The notes under the pieces were generated by a model. That model was given only the letters and a program-made list of their open reading frames with translations, searched no databases and was not told the DNA's origin. Made by a program: the position numbers and the translations under genes. DNA of 64,000 bases, from positions 1 through 64,000 of the forward strand of contig UQJV01000001.1 in assembly GCA_900541475.1 (NCBI GenBank). Direction: 5' to 3'. Every line of letters begins with the position of its first letter. Position 1 is the stretch's first letter. Shown here piece by piece: positions 1-8,035 of this stretch. This DNA is from an uncultured Collinsella sp. (lineage in GTDB: Bacteria; Actinomycetota; Coriobacteriia; Coriobacteriales; Coriobacteriaceae).

Positions 1-52
1 GAGCCTTTCCCTCGGGAAACTTCGCGAAGCCCAGTTCCCGAGGGAAAGGCTC
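1..52. terminator. Perfect 18-bp inverted repeat, probable terminator of the preceding unit
   Basis: Arms at 1-18 and 35-52 are perfectly complementary, and the 16-nt loop contains a second small palindrome at 20-29. No T-tract follows, so this could be a terminator of the gene left of the window or one of the intergenic palindromes common in this genome. Confidence 0.55.
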
Positions 53-88
53 AGCCGCCACCACAAAGACCGCAGGGACGGGAGCAGC

Positions 89-94
89 TATACT
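89..94 (+). promoter_or_regulatory. Possible -10 box upstream of purE
   Basis: TATACT lies 64 nt before the purE start. No convincing -35 hexamer is visible at normal spacing, so the call rests on the -10 alone. No riboswitch-like fold was recognised in the leader. Confidence 0.3.
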
Positions 95-157
95 ACTCTC
101 AGTAGTTAAGGGTCGCGGATCCGCCGCGTCGCCGCTCTCAACAGGAGGTCTTTGTTT

Positions 158-622
158 ATGGCAGATCAAAAACCGGTCGTCGGGATCATCATGGGTTCCA
201 AGTCCGATCTGGGCGTTATGGAAGGCTGCACCGCCGAGCTCGAGGCGCTCGGTGTGCCCTATGAGCTCGTCATTGCGAGCGCGCACCGCACGCCGGCAAA
301 GGTCCACGAGTGGGCTTCGACTGCTGCCGATCGCGGTATCAAAGTGATTATCGCTGCCGCCGGCAAGGCCGCTCACCTGGGTGGTGTCGTGGCTGCCTTT
401 ACGCCGCTGCCGGTTATCGGCGTGCCCATGAAGACGAGTGACCTGGGCGGTATGGATTCTCTGCTGTCGATGGTGCAGATGCCTTCGGGCGTGCCCGTGG
501 CCTGCGTTGCCATCAACGGCGCCAAGAACGCCGCCATCTATGCCACGCAGATTCTGGGTGCTTGCGACCCCGAGTACCGCAAGGTTATCGAGAAGATGAA
601 GCAGGAGATGGCCGACGCCTAA
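158..622 (+). CDS. purE: N5-carboxyaminoimidazole ribonucleotide mutase
   Basis: PurE class I, 154 residues, rearranges N5-CAIR to CAIR in cytosolic purine synthesis. The N-terminal GIIMGSKSDL phosphate-binding segment, the SAHRTP motif and the AAAGKAAHLGGVVAA region typical of PurE are all present, and the length is normal for a stand-alone PurE. The ATG at 158 is preferred to an upstream TTG because AGGAGG (143-148) lies nine bases before it. No purK follows: the next gene, 35 bp downstream, is a sortase. The other purine genes in the window (purF, purM, purN) lie 3 kb away. Confidence 0.95.
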   Translation: MADQKPVVGIIMGSKSDLGVMEGCTAELEALGVPYELVIASAHRTPAKVHEWASTAADRGIKVIIAAAGKAAHLGGVVAAFTPLPVIGVPMKTSDLGGMDSLLSMVQMPSGVPVACVAINGAKNAAIYATQILGACDPEYRKVIEKMKQEMADA

Positions 623-657
623 GCGGCTTGCCACCTTATCTGCAATAGAGGAGAAAC

Positions 658-1698
658 ATGTCCAATTATCAGGGAAAACGTTTTAAACTGTCCCAGATTC
701 CCGATCCTGCGAATCCAGGTGCGCCGCGCCCGGTGCAGCCGGGGCGGACGTCCTCTTCGCAGCCCGTCCGTCCGCCGCAGCCCGCCCATGTCGCGAGGCA
801 CGTTCGGGCTCCGCAGCCGGTGGCGCCGTCGAACCAGCGCGTTCAGGGTGCTTTGCCGACCTGCCGCCCCTCCAGTTACGGGGAGCAATCGCAGGCCCAT
901 CGTTCTCCTTCGCCCGGGCTCGGCGGCTCGGCGGATAGTTCTGCTCCTAAGCGCAAAAAGGGCCGTTCGATTTTCGCGAGACTTCTTATTGTGATCGGTG
1001 TGTGCCTGATCGCTGCCGCCGCCGGCATCTATATCAAGGCGCAATTGGGCTACAAGGAAGCAAGCGATTCGTATCAAAAGGTTGAGAAAAAGTCTGTGAG
1101 CGATAGCGACGCGAGCGGGGCGCCCATTGTTGATTTTGCCACGCTAGCCCAAACCAACCCCGATGTCGTCGGTTGGATATATGTACCCGGTACCGCTATC
1201 AACTATCCGGTGGTGCAGACGGATAACAACACCAAGTACCTGAGCACGCTCTTTGACGGCACGGCAAATCCCGTGGGCTCTATTTTCCTTGACTGCGATG
1301 ACGCGGCCCCCGGTATGGTGGACCAGCAGACTACACTCTACGGCCATCACATGAGGGATAACTCGATGTTCCATTTCATTGCCGACAGCGCCGACCAGTC
1401 GGTTTTCGACGGTATCGAATATGCCTTTTACGTCACACGCGACGGTGCCTATAAATTTAAGCCTCTGCTAACTAAGGTGGTCGAGGACTCGTACCGAAAA
1501 GCGCGTACTCCCAATTTCGATGACAAGGATGGCCTGAAGGCCTATCTTTCCGAGATGATTGACGGCGCCTCCGCCGTGGCGAGCGACGCCGAGAGCCGTG
1601 CCGCCAAGGCTGATAAGGTGCTCACGCTCATCACGTGTTCGCCTTCGGCGCTAAGGAACAAGCGTGCCGTGATGATTCTTACCCCCGTTGAGAACTAA
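658..1698 (+). CDS. Class B sortase (membrane transpeptidase)
   Basis: A 346-residue sortase that would cleave LPXTG-like signals and attach surface proteins to peptidoglycan or to each other. Residues 1-100 are Pro/Ser/Arg-rich and probably disordered or cytoplasmic. One membrane helix follows at about residues 104-126 (ARLLIVIGVCLIAAAAGI). The catalytic domain has the class B style TLYGHHM histidine motif, LITCS with the nucleophilic cysteine, and a downstream arginine in RNKRAV. The long N-terminal extension is larger than in typical SrtB. Possible substrates here are the surface proteins at 16686 (LVATG) and 47835 (LPTTG), but neither is adjacent, so pairing is inference. Its stop codon overlaps the next gene's possible start. 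Confidence 0.9.
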   Translation: MSNYQGKRFKLSQIPDPANPGAPRPVQPGRTSSSQPVRPPQPAHVARHVRAPQPVAPSNQRVQGALPTCRPSSYGEQSQAHRSPSPGLGGSADSSAPKRKKGRSIFARLLIVIGVCLIAAAAGIYIKAQLGYKEASDSYQKVEKKSVSDSDASGAPIVDFATLAQTNPDVVGWIYVPGTAINYPVVQTDNNTKYLSTLFDGTANPVGSIFLDCDDAAPGMVDQQTTLYGHHMRDNSMFHFIADSADQSVFDGIEYAFYVTRDGAYKFKPLLTKVVEDSYRKARTPNFDDKDGLKAYLSEMIDGASAVASDAESRAAKADKVLTLITCSPSALRNKRAVMILTPVEN

Positions 1699-2192
1699 TG
1701 GTTGCATTGCAGGCAGCGGAGGCACTGAAGGGCGAGTCGTCGCCCGACGGCATAAGAGACAAAAAAGGGGAAATGATGCTCGAGAATGGCAAAACGATGC
1801 CTTCGATTGATGTTTGGCTGCGCGAGGCCAAGGCCGACGGTTCGGCGCCGGCGTGCGGTATGTATCTGACGCATAACGGCGTGGTGCGCGCGACGCCCAA
1901 GGCCGAGGCGCGCGGAGTCGAGACCGATGGCGTGGCCCCGGGTCACAAGGTGGGCGGCATGGTCTTTGACTACGATGCCGAAAAGGTGCGGTCTGCTATC
2001 GACGCCACGCGCGCGATGCCAGGTATTGGCTATGTGCGCGTGTGGCTGGCAAGCGGCGAGCTTTCCGTGGGCGATGACATCATGCTCGTGCTCATTGGCG
2101 GAGATATTCGTCCACACGTAGTCGATGCCCTGCAGGCGCTTGTCGGCACCATCAAGAATGAATGCGTGAACGAGGTCGAGTGCGAGGCATAG
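1698..2192 (+). CDS. MoaE-like protein (molybdopterin synthase large-subunit family), degenerate
   Basis: At most 164 residues. The second half resembles MoaE: a hydrophobic strand like GYVRVWLASGELSVGDD, then IMLVLIGGDIRPHVVDAL, then a helix with GTIKNEC. MoaE forms molybdopterin synthase with MoaD. Here the lysine of TIKNE is kept, but the C-terminal WKKE-like segment that carries the second active-site lysine in MoaE is replaced by VNEVE, so activity is doubtful. The first ATG (1698) overlaps the sortase stop. ATG 1773 or 1776 behind AAAGGGGA may be the true start and would remove about 25 unrelated residues. No other molybdenum-cofactor gene is in the window. Confidence 0.6.
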   Translation: MVALQAAEALKGESSPDGIRDKKGEMMLENGKTMPSIDVWLREAKADGSAPACGMYLTHNGVVRATPKAEARGVETDGVAPGHKVGGMVFDYDAEKVRSAIDATRAMPGIGYVRVWLASGELSVGDDIMLVLIGGDIRPHVVDALQALVGTIKNECVNEVECEA

Positions 2193-2226
2193 GGCTTTGC
2201 AATCAACATGAGCCCATCTGTAGCAA

Positions 2227-2264
2227 AAGCCCGCTGGCAGTTAGGCTGAACTGCCAGCGGGCTT
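2227..2264. terminator. Bidirectional terminator between convergent genes
   Basis: A perfect 16-bp stem (2227-2242 with 2249-2264) and 6-nt loop, with A-rich 5' and T-containing 3' flanks, lies between the plus-strand MoaE-like gene and the minus-strand membrane protein gene. Confidence 0.8.
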
Positions 2265-2301
2265 ACTTGTTCGTTGGAACCGACTTGCACCAGCGCCTGC
2301 G

Positions 2302-3531
2302 CTATACGCGCGTGGCGTCCTTGGGGCTCATGGTCATGCTCTGGAAGCGATTTTCCATGTACTCATTATCGAAGTACGTGCCGTAGAACTGCGCAACGGG
2401 AATATCGTTGGCCGTGCCGTTGACGCGTTGATACCAGTAGTCGAGCGATTGCAGCGTCATGACGCCGTCGACCAGCATGATGATGGTAAAGATGGCGGTG
2501 GCTGAGTAGCGGCTCTTCCAGGGAATCATGTTAATGAGTTTGAGCAATCTGGGCAGCAGCAGCTTGATCCAGATGAGTCCGCCCAGGCCCCACAGGCAGG
2601 CGAAGCCCGTGCAGGTGCGTCCGCCCGTAAGCACGGCGAGCGGATCGGGCATGCCAAAGAGCTTCATATGCGAGTAGCTCCACGAGACCACACCGAACGA
2701 GGTCTGCATAAACCAGCCCACGAACACCTCAAAGCTTGCGCCAAGCAGGGCGCTCACCAAAAAGATAACGATGGGGTTCTTTTTGTAGAAACGGTTGAGC
2801 ACCATGGTCATGAGTACGGCGCCAAATCCGTAGATGGGGCTGAAGGGGCCAAACAGCATGCCGGCGCGGTTCTGGTAGACGCCCGGGTCGTCGACCGTCA
2901 TGTGCCAGATGTCCTCCAGGATGAGGCCCAGCACGCAGCAGACAAAGAATACCCAGAACAGGTTGAAGTAGTTGAGCTTGATGTAGCCTTCGCCGGTCTC
3001 ATCGCGGCCGAGCATGCCCTCGGCGGCGGCGTCGCGATCGAGCATCTCCTGCAGGCGGCGCTGCAGTTCGCGCTCCTGACGAAGTGTGGGGTCAACGGTG
3101 GCCGAAAGCGCAACGAGGACGCCGAGTTGGATGGCGGGGCGCAACAAGAACGGCCCGATACCCTGGAGCATCACGTCGACCAAAAGCTCGACGACGGTAA
3201 ATGCGATAAGGATATAGGACAGGCGCGCGGCGTTGCGGCGCTGGTTCTTGATAAGGTCCAGGCCGAAGATGATTAAGATGACCGCGCTCGCCGCCGAGAG
3301 CATGATGCCGGCGACGATGAGGCCGACCGCGACGAGCGTGTTGTCGCCGAGCTTGGCGGCGGCGTTGCCGTTGATGAGCGCGGTGATGACCTGCCACATA
3401 AAGGCGCCGACCGACGGGAGCGTACCAACACCGGACAGGATACACAGGACGGCATACACCTTAATGATGAGGGGGATCTTCTTGACCTCCGTGGCGCTGG
3501 GGACGCTGGGGTCGAGTTCGTTTCGATCCAT
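2302..3531 (-). CDS. Polytopic membrane protein with CmpB-type (putative ABC permease) domain
   Basis: 409 residues. After a short cytosolic start there are several hydrophobic helices (about residues 20-170), a charged linker rich in Arg/Glu, then a second membrane region starting near YFNLFWVFFVCCVLG. The second half matches the pattern of the CmpB/PF06541 family: NRAGMLFGPFSPIYGFGAV, SALLGASFEVFVGWFM, and an aromatic-rich WSYS segment. The family is named as a putative ABC-transporter permease, but its substrate and function are not established. No ATPase gene is adjacent. The start has GAAAGG upstream on the minus strand. It is monocistronic and convergent with the MoaE-like gene. Confidence 0.75.
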   Translation of the reverse strand: MDRNELDPSVPSATEVKKIPLIIKVYAVLCILSGVGTLPSVGAFMWQVITALINGNAAAKLGDNTLVAVGLIVAGIMLSAASAVILIIFGLDLIKNQRRNAARLSYILIAFTVVELLVDVMLQGIGPFLLRPAIQLGVLVALSATVDPTLRQERELQRRLQEMLDRDAAAEGMLGRDETGEGYIKLNYFNLFWVFFVCCVLGLILEDIWHMTVDDPGVYQNRAGMLFGPFSPIYGFGAVLMTMVLNRFYKKNPIVIFLVSALLGASFEVFVGWFMQTSFGVVSWSYSHMKLFGMPDPLAVLTGGRTCTGFACLWGLGGLIWIKLLLPRLLKLINMIPWKSRYSATAIFTIIMLVDGVMTLQSLDYWYQRVNGTANDIPVAQFYGTYFDNEYMENRFQSMTMSPKDATRV

Positions 3532-3781
3532 ACAGAACCTTTCTCGCTTTGCTGTAGGTTACAAGGATACGCCGCCGACCTGCTAAAAGACAGGACGAAT
3601 GGCCCAATTGCAGCAATGTAGGCCCTAACGGTGGACGAGACGCGCCGCGACGGAGGCATACGGGACCGTTGACCCCGAGGGCGGGTTGCCCAATAAAATG
3701 TTTGGCCGCAAAACGGATTATAAGCTCGGTGGGCTTTTAAAAAGCGCTGCTCATGCGCGGGAGTGCTTGTCTTGCCGTGCG

Positions 3782-3787
3782 TATAAT
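3782..3787 (+). promoter_or_regulatory. -10 box of the purF promoter
   Basis: A perfect TATAAT lies 41 nt before the purF start. No good -35 is visible at 16-18 nt. The 297-bp divergent interval 3532-3828 otherwise holds only a weak hairpin at about 3722-3738. I see no purine riboswitch there. Confidence 0.5.
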
Positions 3788-3828
3788 AGGGCAGGTAACG
3801 CCAAATAACGAGGCTCTGAGGGGATGCC

Positions 3829-5499
3829 ATGTCTCAAGAAACCATCCGCGCGGCCGAGCGTGCCACGGGACAGGTGACGACCATGTCGACGTACGATCCG
3901 GACTCCGACCAGCTGCATGAGGAATGCGGCATTTTTGGTGTGTGGGCACCCGATCGCGATGTGGCTCGACTGACGTACTTTGGTCTGCGCGCGCTACAGC
4001 ATCGCGGCCAGGAGTCGGCGGGAATCGCCGTGGGCGATGGCGGCACGGTTATGGTTCGTAAAGACCTGGGACTGCTCGATCGCGTGTTCTCCAACGCCGA
4101 CCTGTCGACGCTCTCCGGCCAGCTGGCCGTGGGCCACGTGCGCTATGGCACCGCCGGCGCCAAGAGCTGGGAAGCCTCGCAGCCGCATCTTTCTACCATC
4201 AACAGCGTCATCATCGCGCTTGCCCACAACGGCACTCTGGTCAACACCGACGAGCTGCGCCGTCAGCTGATCGAACTGGGCGTGCCGTTCCTCTCCAATT
4301 CGGATTCCGAGGTCGCGACCAAGCTTATCGGCTACTTTACCCAGCGTACGGGCCATCTGCGCGAGGGCATTCGCAAGACCATGGAGCTCGTGCGCGGCGG
4401 CTACGCCATGACGCTCATCAACGAGCAGGCACTCTACGCTTTCCGCGACCCGCACGGCATTCGTCCGCTGGTGCTGGGCAAGCTCGTGGACGAGGGTCTG
4501 GACCAGGCCGACGCCGCTTCTGTTTCGCAGCTGCCCTCGCAAGACGATGCCTCGACGGTCGACTCCGCCGTCCATGTCACGCACGCTGGCGGCTGGGTCG
4601 TTGCCTCCGAGACCTGCGCGCTCGATATCGTGGGCGCTGAGTACGTCCGCGACGTCCGTCCCGGCGAGATCTTGCGTATCAGCGCCGAGGGTCTGGTGTC
4701 CGAGCAGGGCGTACCTGCAGCCGAAGAGCCCGCCAACTGCATCTTTGAGCAGGTCTACTTTGCCCGCCCCGACTCCATCATGAACGGCAAGAGCGTCTAC
4801 GCCTGCCGTTATGACATGGGTCGTCAGCTGGCACACGAAGAGCCCGTCGAGGCCGACCTGGTCATCGGCGTGCCCGACTCCGGCCTGCCGCCCGCGGAGG
4901 GCTATTCGCACGAGAGCGGCATTCCCTTTGGTGAGGGCCTCATCAAGAATCGCTATGTGGGCCGTACGTTTATCGAGCCCACGCAGGAACTGCGCGCCAT
5001 GGGCGTGCGCATGAAGCTCAACCCGCTGCGCGACAACATCGAGGGCAAGCGCCTGGTCGTCATCGACGACTCCATCGTGCGCGGCACCACCATGGTGCAG
5101 CTCGTCAAGATGCTGCGCAACGCCGGCGCCAAGGAGATTCACATCCGCATCAACTCGCCCGAGGTCATCTGGCCGTGCTTCTACGGTATCGATACCGACG
5201 TGCAGTCGCAGCTCATCAGCGCCAACAAGACGGTCGAGGAGATCTGCGAGTATATCGGCGCCGATTCGCTGGCCTTCCTTTCGGTTGAGGGCCTGCTGAA
5301 GGTCATGCCCAAGGGCGGCTACTGCGATGCATGCTTTACCGGCCGTTATCCCGTGGCGATTCCCGAGAGCTTTGGCCGCGACAAGTTCATGGAGGGCTTT
5401 AAGCCCCGCAACCTGGATAAGCCGCTGCACTTTGACGACGACGCCGTGGTCGAGAAATACGATGACCGCAGCTGGGAAGAGAGGCACGGCGAGGCCTAA
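3829..5499 (+). CDS. purF: Amidophosphoribosyltransferase
   Basis: PurF, 556 residues, makes phosphoribosylamine from PRPP and glutamine, the first committed step of purine synthesis. The N-terminal class II glutaminase has the nucleophilic cysteine in EECGIFGVW at about residue 36, so a propeptide of about 35 residues must be removed, as in Bacillus-type enzymes. RALQHRGQESAGI is also conserved. The C-terminal phosphoribosyltransferase has the PRPP loop RLVVIDDSIVRGTT. Conserved late cysteines (GYCDACFTG) fit the Fe-S-bearing Bacillus type. The ATG at 3829 follows GAGGGG by about 7 nt. An internal acidic/Ser segment (around residues 225-250) looks like a lineage-specific insert. It heads purF-purM-purN. 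Confidence 0.95.
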   Translation: MSQETIRAAERATGQVTTMSTYDPDSDQLHEECGIFGVWAPDRDVARLTYFGLRALQHRGQESAGIAVGDGGTVMVRKDLGLLDRVFSNADLSTLSGQLAVGHVRYGTAGAKSWEASQPHLSTINSVIIALAHNGTLVNTDELRRQLIELGVPFLSNSDSEVATKLIGYFTQRTGHLREGIRKTMELVRGGYAMTLINEQALYAFRDPHGIRPLVLGKLVDEGLDQADAASVSQLPSQDDASTVDSAVHVTHAGGWVVASETCALDIVGAEYVRDVRPGEILRISAEGLVSEQGVPAAEEPANCIFEQVYFARPDSIMNGKSVYACRYDMGRQLAHEEPVEADLVIGVPDSGLPPAEGYSHESGIPFGEGLIKNRYVGRTFIEPTQELRAMGVRMKLNPLRDNIEGKRLVVIDDSIVRGTTMVQLVKMLRNAGAKEIHIRINSPEVIWPCFYGIDTDVQSQLISANKTVEEICEYIGADSLAFLSVEGLLKVMPKGGYCDACFTGRYPVAIPESFGRDKFMEGFKPRNLDKPLHFDDDAVVEKYDDRSWEERHGEA

Positions 5500-5538
5500 A
5501 ACCTTCCATTTAGGGACAGGTTTATTTTGGTAGGTTTT
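5498..5538 (+). repeat. 41-bp palindromic repeat fused to the purF stop codon
   Basis: Arms AAAACCTTCC (5498-5507) and GGTAGGTTTT (5529-5538) enclose a segment containing AGGGACAGG. A near-identical copy in inverse orientation lies at 21612-21652, where it abuts the pth stop. The element starts inside the TAA of purF. The rest of 5539-5655 shows nothing else. Confidence 0.7.
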
Positions 5539-5655
5539 ACCTGCTGTTTTGTTGATTGAGCGGCGCGCGTTGCCAGGATGCGTGCCGAATCGAGGGCAAC
5601 TATGAGCACCGTTTGGCGTCTGTGCGTCAAGCGGTAGTGGGAGAGGAAGGCTCAG

Positions 5656-6759
5656 ATGAGCGACAGCAAGCATGTGACGTATGAGGATGCCGGCGTCGAT
5701 ACCGCCGAGGGCGGCCGCGCCGTCGACGCTATTAAGCAAATGGTTAAGGACACCAACCGTCCCGAGGTCATCGGCGGTATCGGTGGCTTTGGTGGCCTGT
5801 TCTCGGCTGCCGCGCTTAAGGATATGGAAGACCCGATTCTGATCAGCGGTACCGACGGCGTGGGCACCAAACTCGTGCTCGCCCAGATCATGGACCGTCA
5901 CGAGACGGTGGGCCAGGATCTGGTCGCCATGTGCGTCAACGACATTTTGGCTTCGGGCGCCGAGCCGCTGTTCTTCCTGGACTACGTCGCCATCGGCCAC
6001 ATTGAGGCCGAGCACATGGCAAAGATCATCAAGGGCGTGGCCGACGGCTGCAAGCTCGCGGGCTGCGCGCTCGTGGGCGGCGAGATGGCCGAGCACCCCG
6101 GCGTTATGGCTCCCGCCGACTACGACCTCGCCGGCTTTACCGTGGGCGTTGTCGACCGTCCCAAGATGCTCGACCCCGCGAACGTCCGCCCCGGCGACGT
6201 GATTCTGGGCCTGCCTTCCACCGGCGTGCACTCCAATGGCTACTCGCTGGTGCGTAAGGTCATCGGCGTCGACGGCATCAAGCCGGGCACGCCCGAGGCC
6301 GCCGCTAAGGCCGAGGAGCTGAGCCGCCCGCTCGAGGAGCTCGGCGGCGCATCGCTGGCCGACGCTCTGCTGGCCCCCACGCGCATCTACGTCAAGCCGG
6401 TTCTTGAGCTGCTGCGCGGTGGCGCTCCGGTGCACGCCATTGCCCACATCACCGGCGGCGGCATCACCGAGAACCTCAACCGCGCGCTTGCCGACGACGT
6501 CGACGCCGTGGTCACTCGCAACGGCGTCGAGATGGGTTGGGACGTTCCGCCCGTTATCACCTACGTGTCGCGCCAGGCCGAGCTCGCCCCCAACGAGGCA
6601 TGCAAGACCTTCAACATGGGCGTTGGCCTGTGCCTGATCGTCGCCCCCGAGGACGAGGCCGCGGTTACCGAGGCCCTGGTCGGGCTGGGCGAGAAGCCGT
6701 TCCGTGTGGGCGAGTGCGTCGAGGGTTCCGGTAAGGTCGTGTACTCCGATGAGCGCTAA
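5656..6759 (+). CDS. purM: Phosphoribosylformylglycinamidine cyclo-ligase (AIR synthetase)
   Basis: PurM, 367 residues, closes FGAM to AIR using ATP. The family signature is clear: TYEDAGVD at the N terminus, a Gly-rich GGIGGFGGLFS segment, the metal/ATP motif SGTDGVGTKL, and GLPSTGVHSNGYSLVRK. ITGGGITENLNR is conserved near the C-terminal half, and length is normal. It follows purF after 156 bp that contains a palindromic repeat, so expression may be partly attenuated there. The last codons overlap the start of purN by 11 nt, implying translational coupling. Confidence 0.96.
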   Translation: MSDSKHVTYEDAGVDTAEGGRAVDAIKQMVKDTNRPEVIGGIGGFGGLFSAAALKDMEDPILISGTDGVGTKLVLAQIMDRHETVGQDLVAMCVNDILASGAEPLFFLDYVAIGHIEAEHMAKIIKGVADGCKLAGCALVGGEMAEHPGVMAPADYDLAGFTVGVVDRPKMLDPANVRPGDVILGLPSTGVHSNGYSLVRKVIGVDGIKPGTPEAAAKAEELSRPLEELGGASLADALLAPTRIYVKPVLELLRGGAPVHAIAHITGGGITENLNRALADDVDAVVTRNGVEMGWDVPPVITYVSRQAELAPNEACKTFNMGVGLCLIVAPEDEAAVTEALVGLGEKPFRVGECVEGSGKVVYSDER

Positions 6760-7456
6760 CGAGCAGATGGCTGCCGCCGAGGGTCTGGACTTTGTGCCCT
6801 ATACTCGTCCGACCGGTACCGATACGGTCGAGCCGCTCAAGATCGGTGTGCTCATCAGCGGTTCGGGTACCAACCTGCAGGCGCTGATCGACCTGATCGC
6901 CGCTGGCAATCTCAATGCTTCGATTGAGCTTGTGGTGTCGAGTCGTCCTTCGGCCAAGGGTTTGCAGCGTGCAGAGCGCGCGGGCATCCAGACGCTTACG
7001 CTATCCAAGGATGTCTATGCTGATCCCATCGCCGCCGACGAGATCATCGCGCACGAGCTGCTCGAGCGCGGCTGCGAGTATGTGGTCATGGCCGGCTACA
7101 TGCGCATGGTGCATACGCCGCTGCTGGCGGCGTTTCCCAACCGCGTGGTCAACTTGCATCCGGCGCTGCTGCCGAGCTTTACCGGCGCGCATGCGATCGA
7201 CGATGCTTTTGCGCGCGGCGTCAAGGTGACCGGTGTGACCGTGCATTTTGCCAACGAGATCTACGACAATGGCCCCATCATCGCCCAGCGCGCGCTGGCC
7301 GTCGAGGAGGGCTGGGACGTCGACACGCTCGAGGAGCATATCCACGCGATTGAGCACGTGCTGTATCCCGAGGTAGTTCAGATGCTCGCTGACGGTCGCG
7401 TCCACGTGCTGGAGAGCGGCAAGGTCGCAATTGATGCGCCCCGCCATCGTGCGTAA
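6749..7456 (+). CDS. purN: Phosphoribosylglycinamide formyltransferase
   Basis: PurN, 235 residues, transfers the formyl group of 10-formyl-THF to GAR. After a short extension of about 30 residues, the fold begins with KIGVLISGSGTNLQALID. Catalytic residues are visible as Asn and His in VNLHPALLPSF, with the downstream Asp in EIYDNGPII. The start ATG at 6749 is chosen because it overlaps the purM stop in the common ATGAGCGCTAA arrangement; an upstream GTG lies inside purM and lacks family similarity. It is the last gene of the purF-M-N unit, followed by a strong terminator. Confidence 0.95.
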   Translation: MSANEQMAAAEGLDFVPYTRPTGTDTVEPLKIGVLISGSGTNLQALIDLIAAGNLNASIELVVSSRPSAKGLQRAERAGIQTLTLSKDVYADPIAADEIIAHELLERGCEYVVMAGYMRMVHTPLLAAFPNRVVNLHPALLPSFTGAHAIDDAFARGVKVTGVTVHFANEIYDNGPIIAQRALAVEEGWDVDTLEEHIHAIEHVLYPEVVQMLADGRVHVLESGKVAIDAPRHRA

Positions 7457-7494
7457 AAGGATTCGCTCGGTTTTCCTTACAACGTAAACTATCA

Positions 7495-7542
7495 AAAAGC
7501 TGATTGGGGCATATGGAATCACATGTGCCCCAATCAGCTTTT
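7495..7542 (+). terminator. Terminator of the purF-M-N operon
   Basis: A perfect 17-bp stem (7495-7511 with 7526-7542) ends in TTTT and begins with AAAA, so it may act in both directions. Confidence 0.8.
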
Positions 7543-7638
7543 ATCACCCCTTTGATTTTGGACTCTGGATAACGTGACGTGTGTCATTTCCATCCCAAGA
7601 AATCCGATAGGGCCTCGTCCGCGTGTGGCAGGGCCCTT

Positions 7639-7673
7639 TTGCGTGGCCTTTTATGTCTGCTATACTGCTAGCA
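7639..7673 (+). promoter_or_regulatory. Promoter and possible operator of the VapBC-like pair
   Basis: TTGCGT (7639-7644), a 16-nt spacer and TATACT (7661-7666), with TGC directly before the -10 (extended -10). The palindrome TGCTAGCA (7666-7673) overlaps the end of the -10 and sits where an antitoxin-toxin autorepressor could bind. Confidence 0.6.
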
Positions 7674-7690
7674 AGTAGAGAGGAGCCGCT

Positions 7691-8035
7691 ATGGGTACAG
7701 CAACGGTGCAGCTCAACACGCGAATCGACCCTATGCTCAAAGCTGGTGGCGATGCAGTCCTAACTCGCAATGGATTGGGGCCGAGCGATGCCATTCGTGC
7801 GCTTTGGGCTTATCTCGTCGAGCATCAAACGTTGCCGGGATTTATGGTGGCGGATAAGCGCGAGGCGCCCCGTGCGGAGAGTCTGGCCGAGCAGGGGTGT
7901 GGCCTAGCTTTTTCTTCGTTGGGGCTACGTGCTTCGGATTTTGCGCCAGCTGGATCATCTGCGGAAGACTGGGATGCCGTACGGGATGATATGTATGAAG
8001 CGATGATTGCTGACATTGAGGCGAATTGCCGATGA
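7691..8035 (+). CDS. RelB/DinJ-type antitoxin
   Basis: 114 residues. The N terminus (TATVQLNTRIDPMLKAGGDAVL, then a helix around GPSDAIRALWAYL) resembles the ribbon-helix-helix DNA-binding part of RelB/DinJ antitoxins, which dimerise, repress their own promoter and neutralise the partner toxin. The C-terminal half is less conserved and is the likely toxin-binding part. A Shine-Dalgarno sequence (GAGAGGAG) precedes ATG 7691. The stop codon overlaps the toxin start (ATGA). RelB-like antitoxins normally pair with RelE/YafQ folds, whereas the partner here is a PIN domain, so this is a mixed pair. Confidence 0.75.
   Translation: MGTATVQLNTRIDPMLKAGGDAVLTRNGLGPSDAIRALWAYLVEHQTLPGFMVADKREAPRAESLAEQGCGLAFSSLGLRASDFAPAGSSAEDWDAVRDDMYEAMIADIEANCR

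Noticed and set aside
3532..3828. Purine riboswitch upstream of purF
   Set aside because: I could not find the three-way-junction core or conserved loop sequences; only a -10 box and a weak hairpin are visible.
3273..3830. A minus-strand frame of 185 codons running from the CmpB-type gene into the purF promoter
   Set aside because: It crosses the purF promoter region, overlaps the start of a better-supported gene in another frame and is Arg/Ser/Pro-rich.
3994..6447. A very long antisense reading frame opposite purF and purM
   Set aside because: It is a by-product of GC-rich codon usage on the coding strand; the protein is His/Arg/Leu-rich with no family pattern and no ribosome site.
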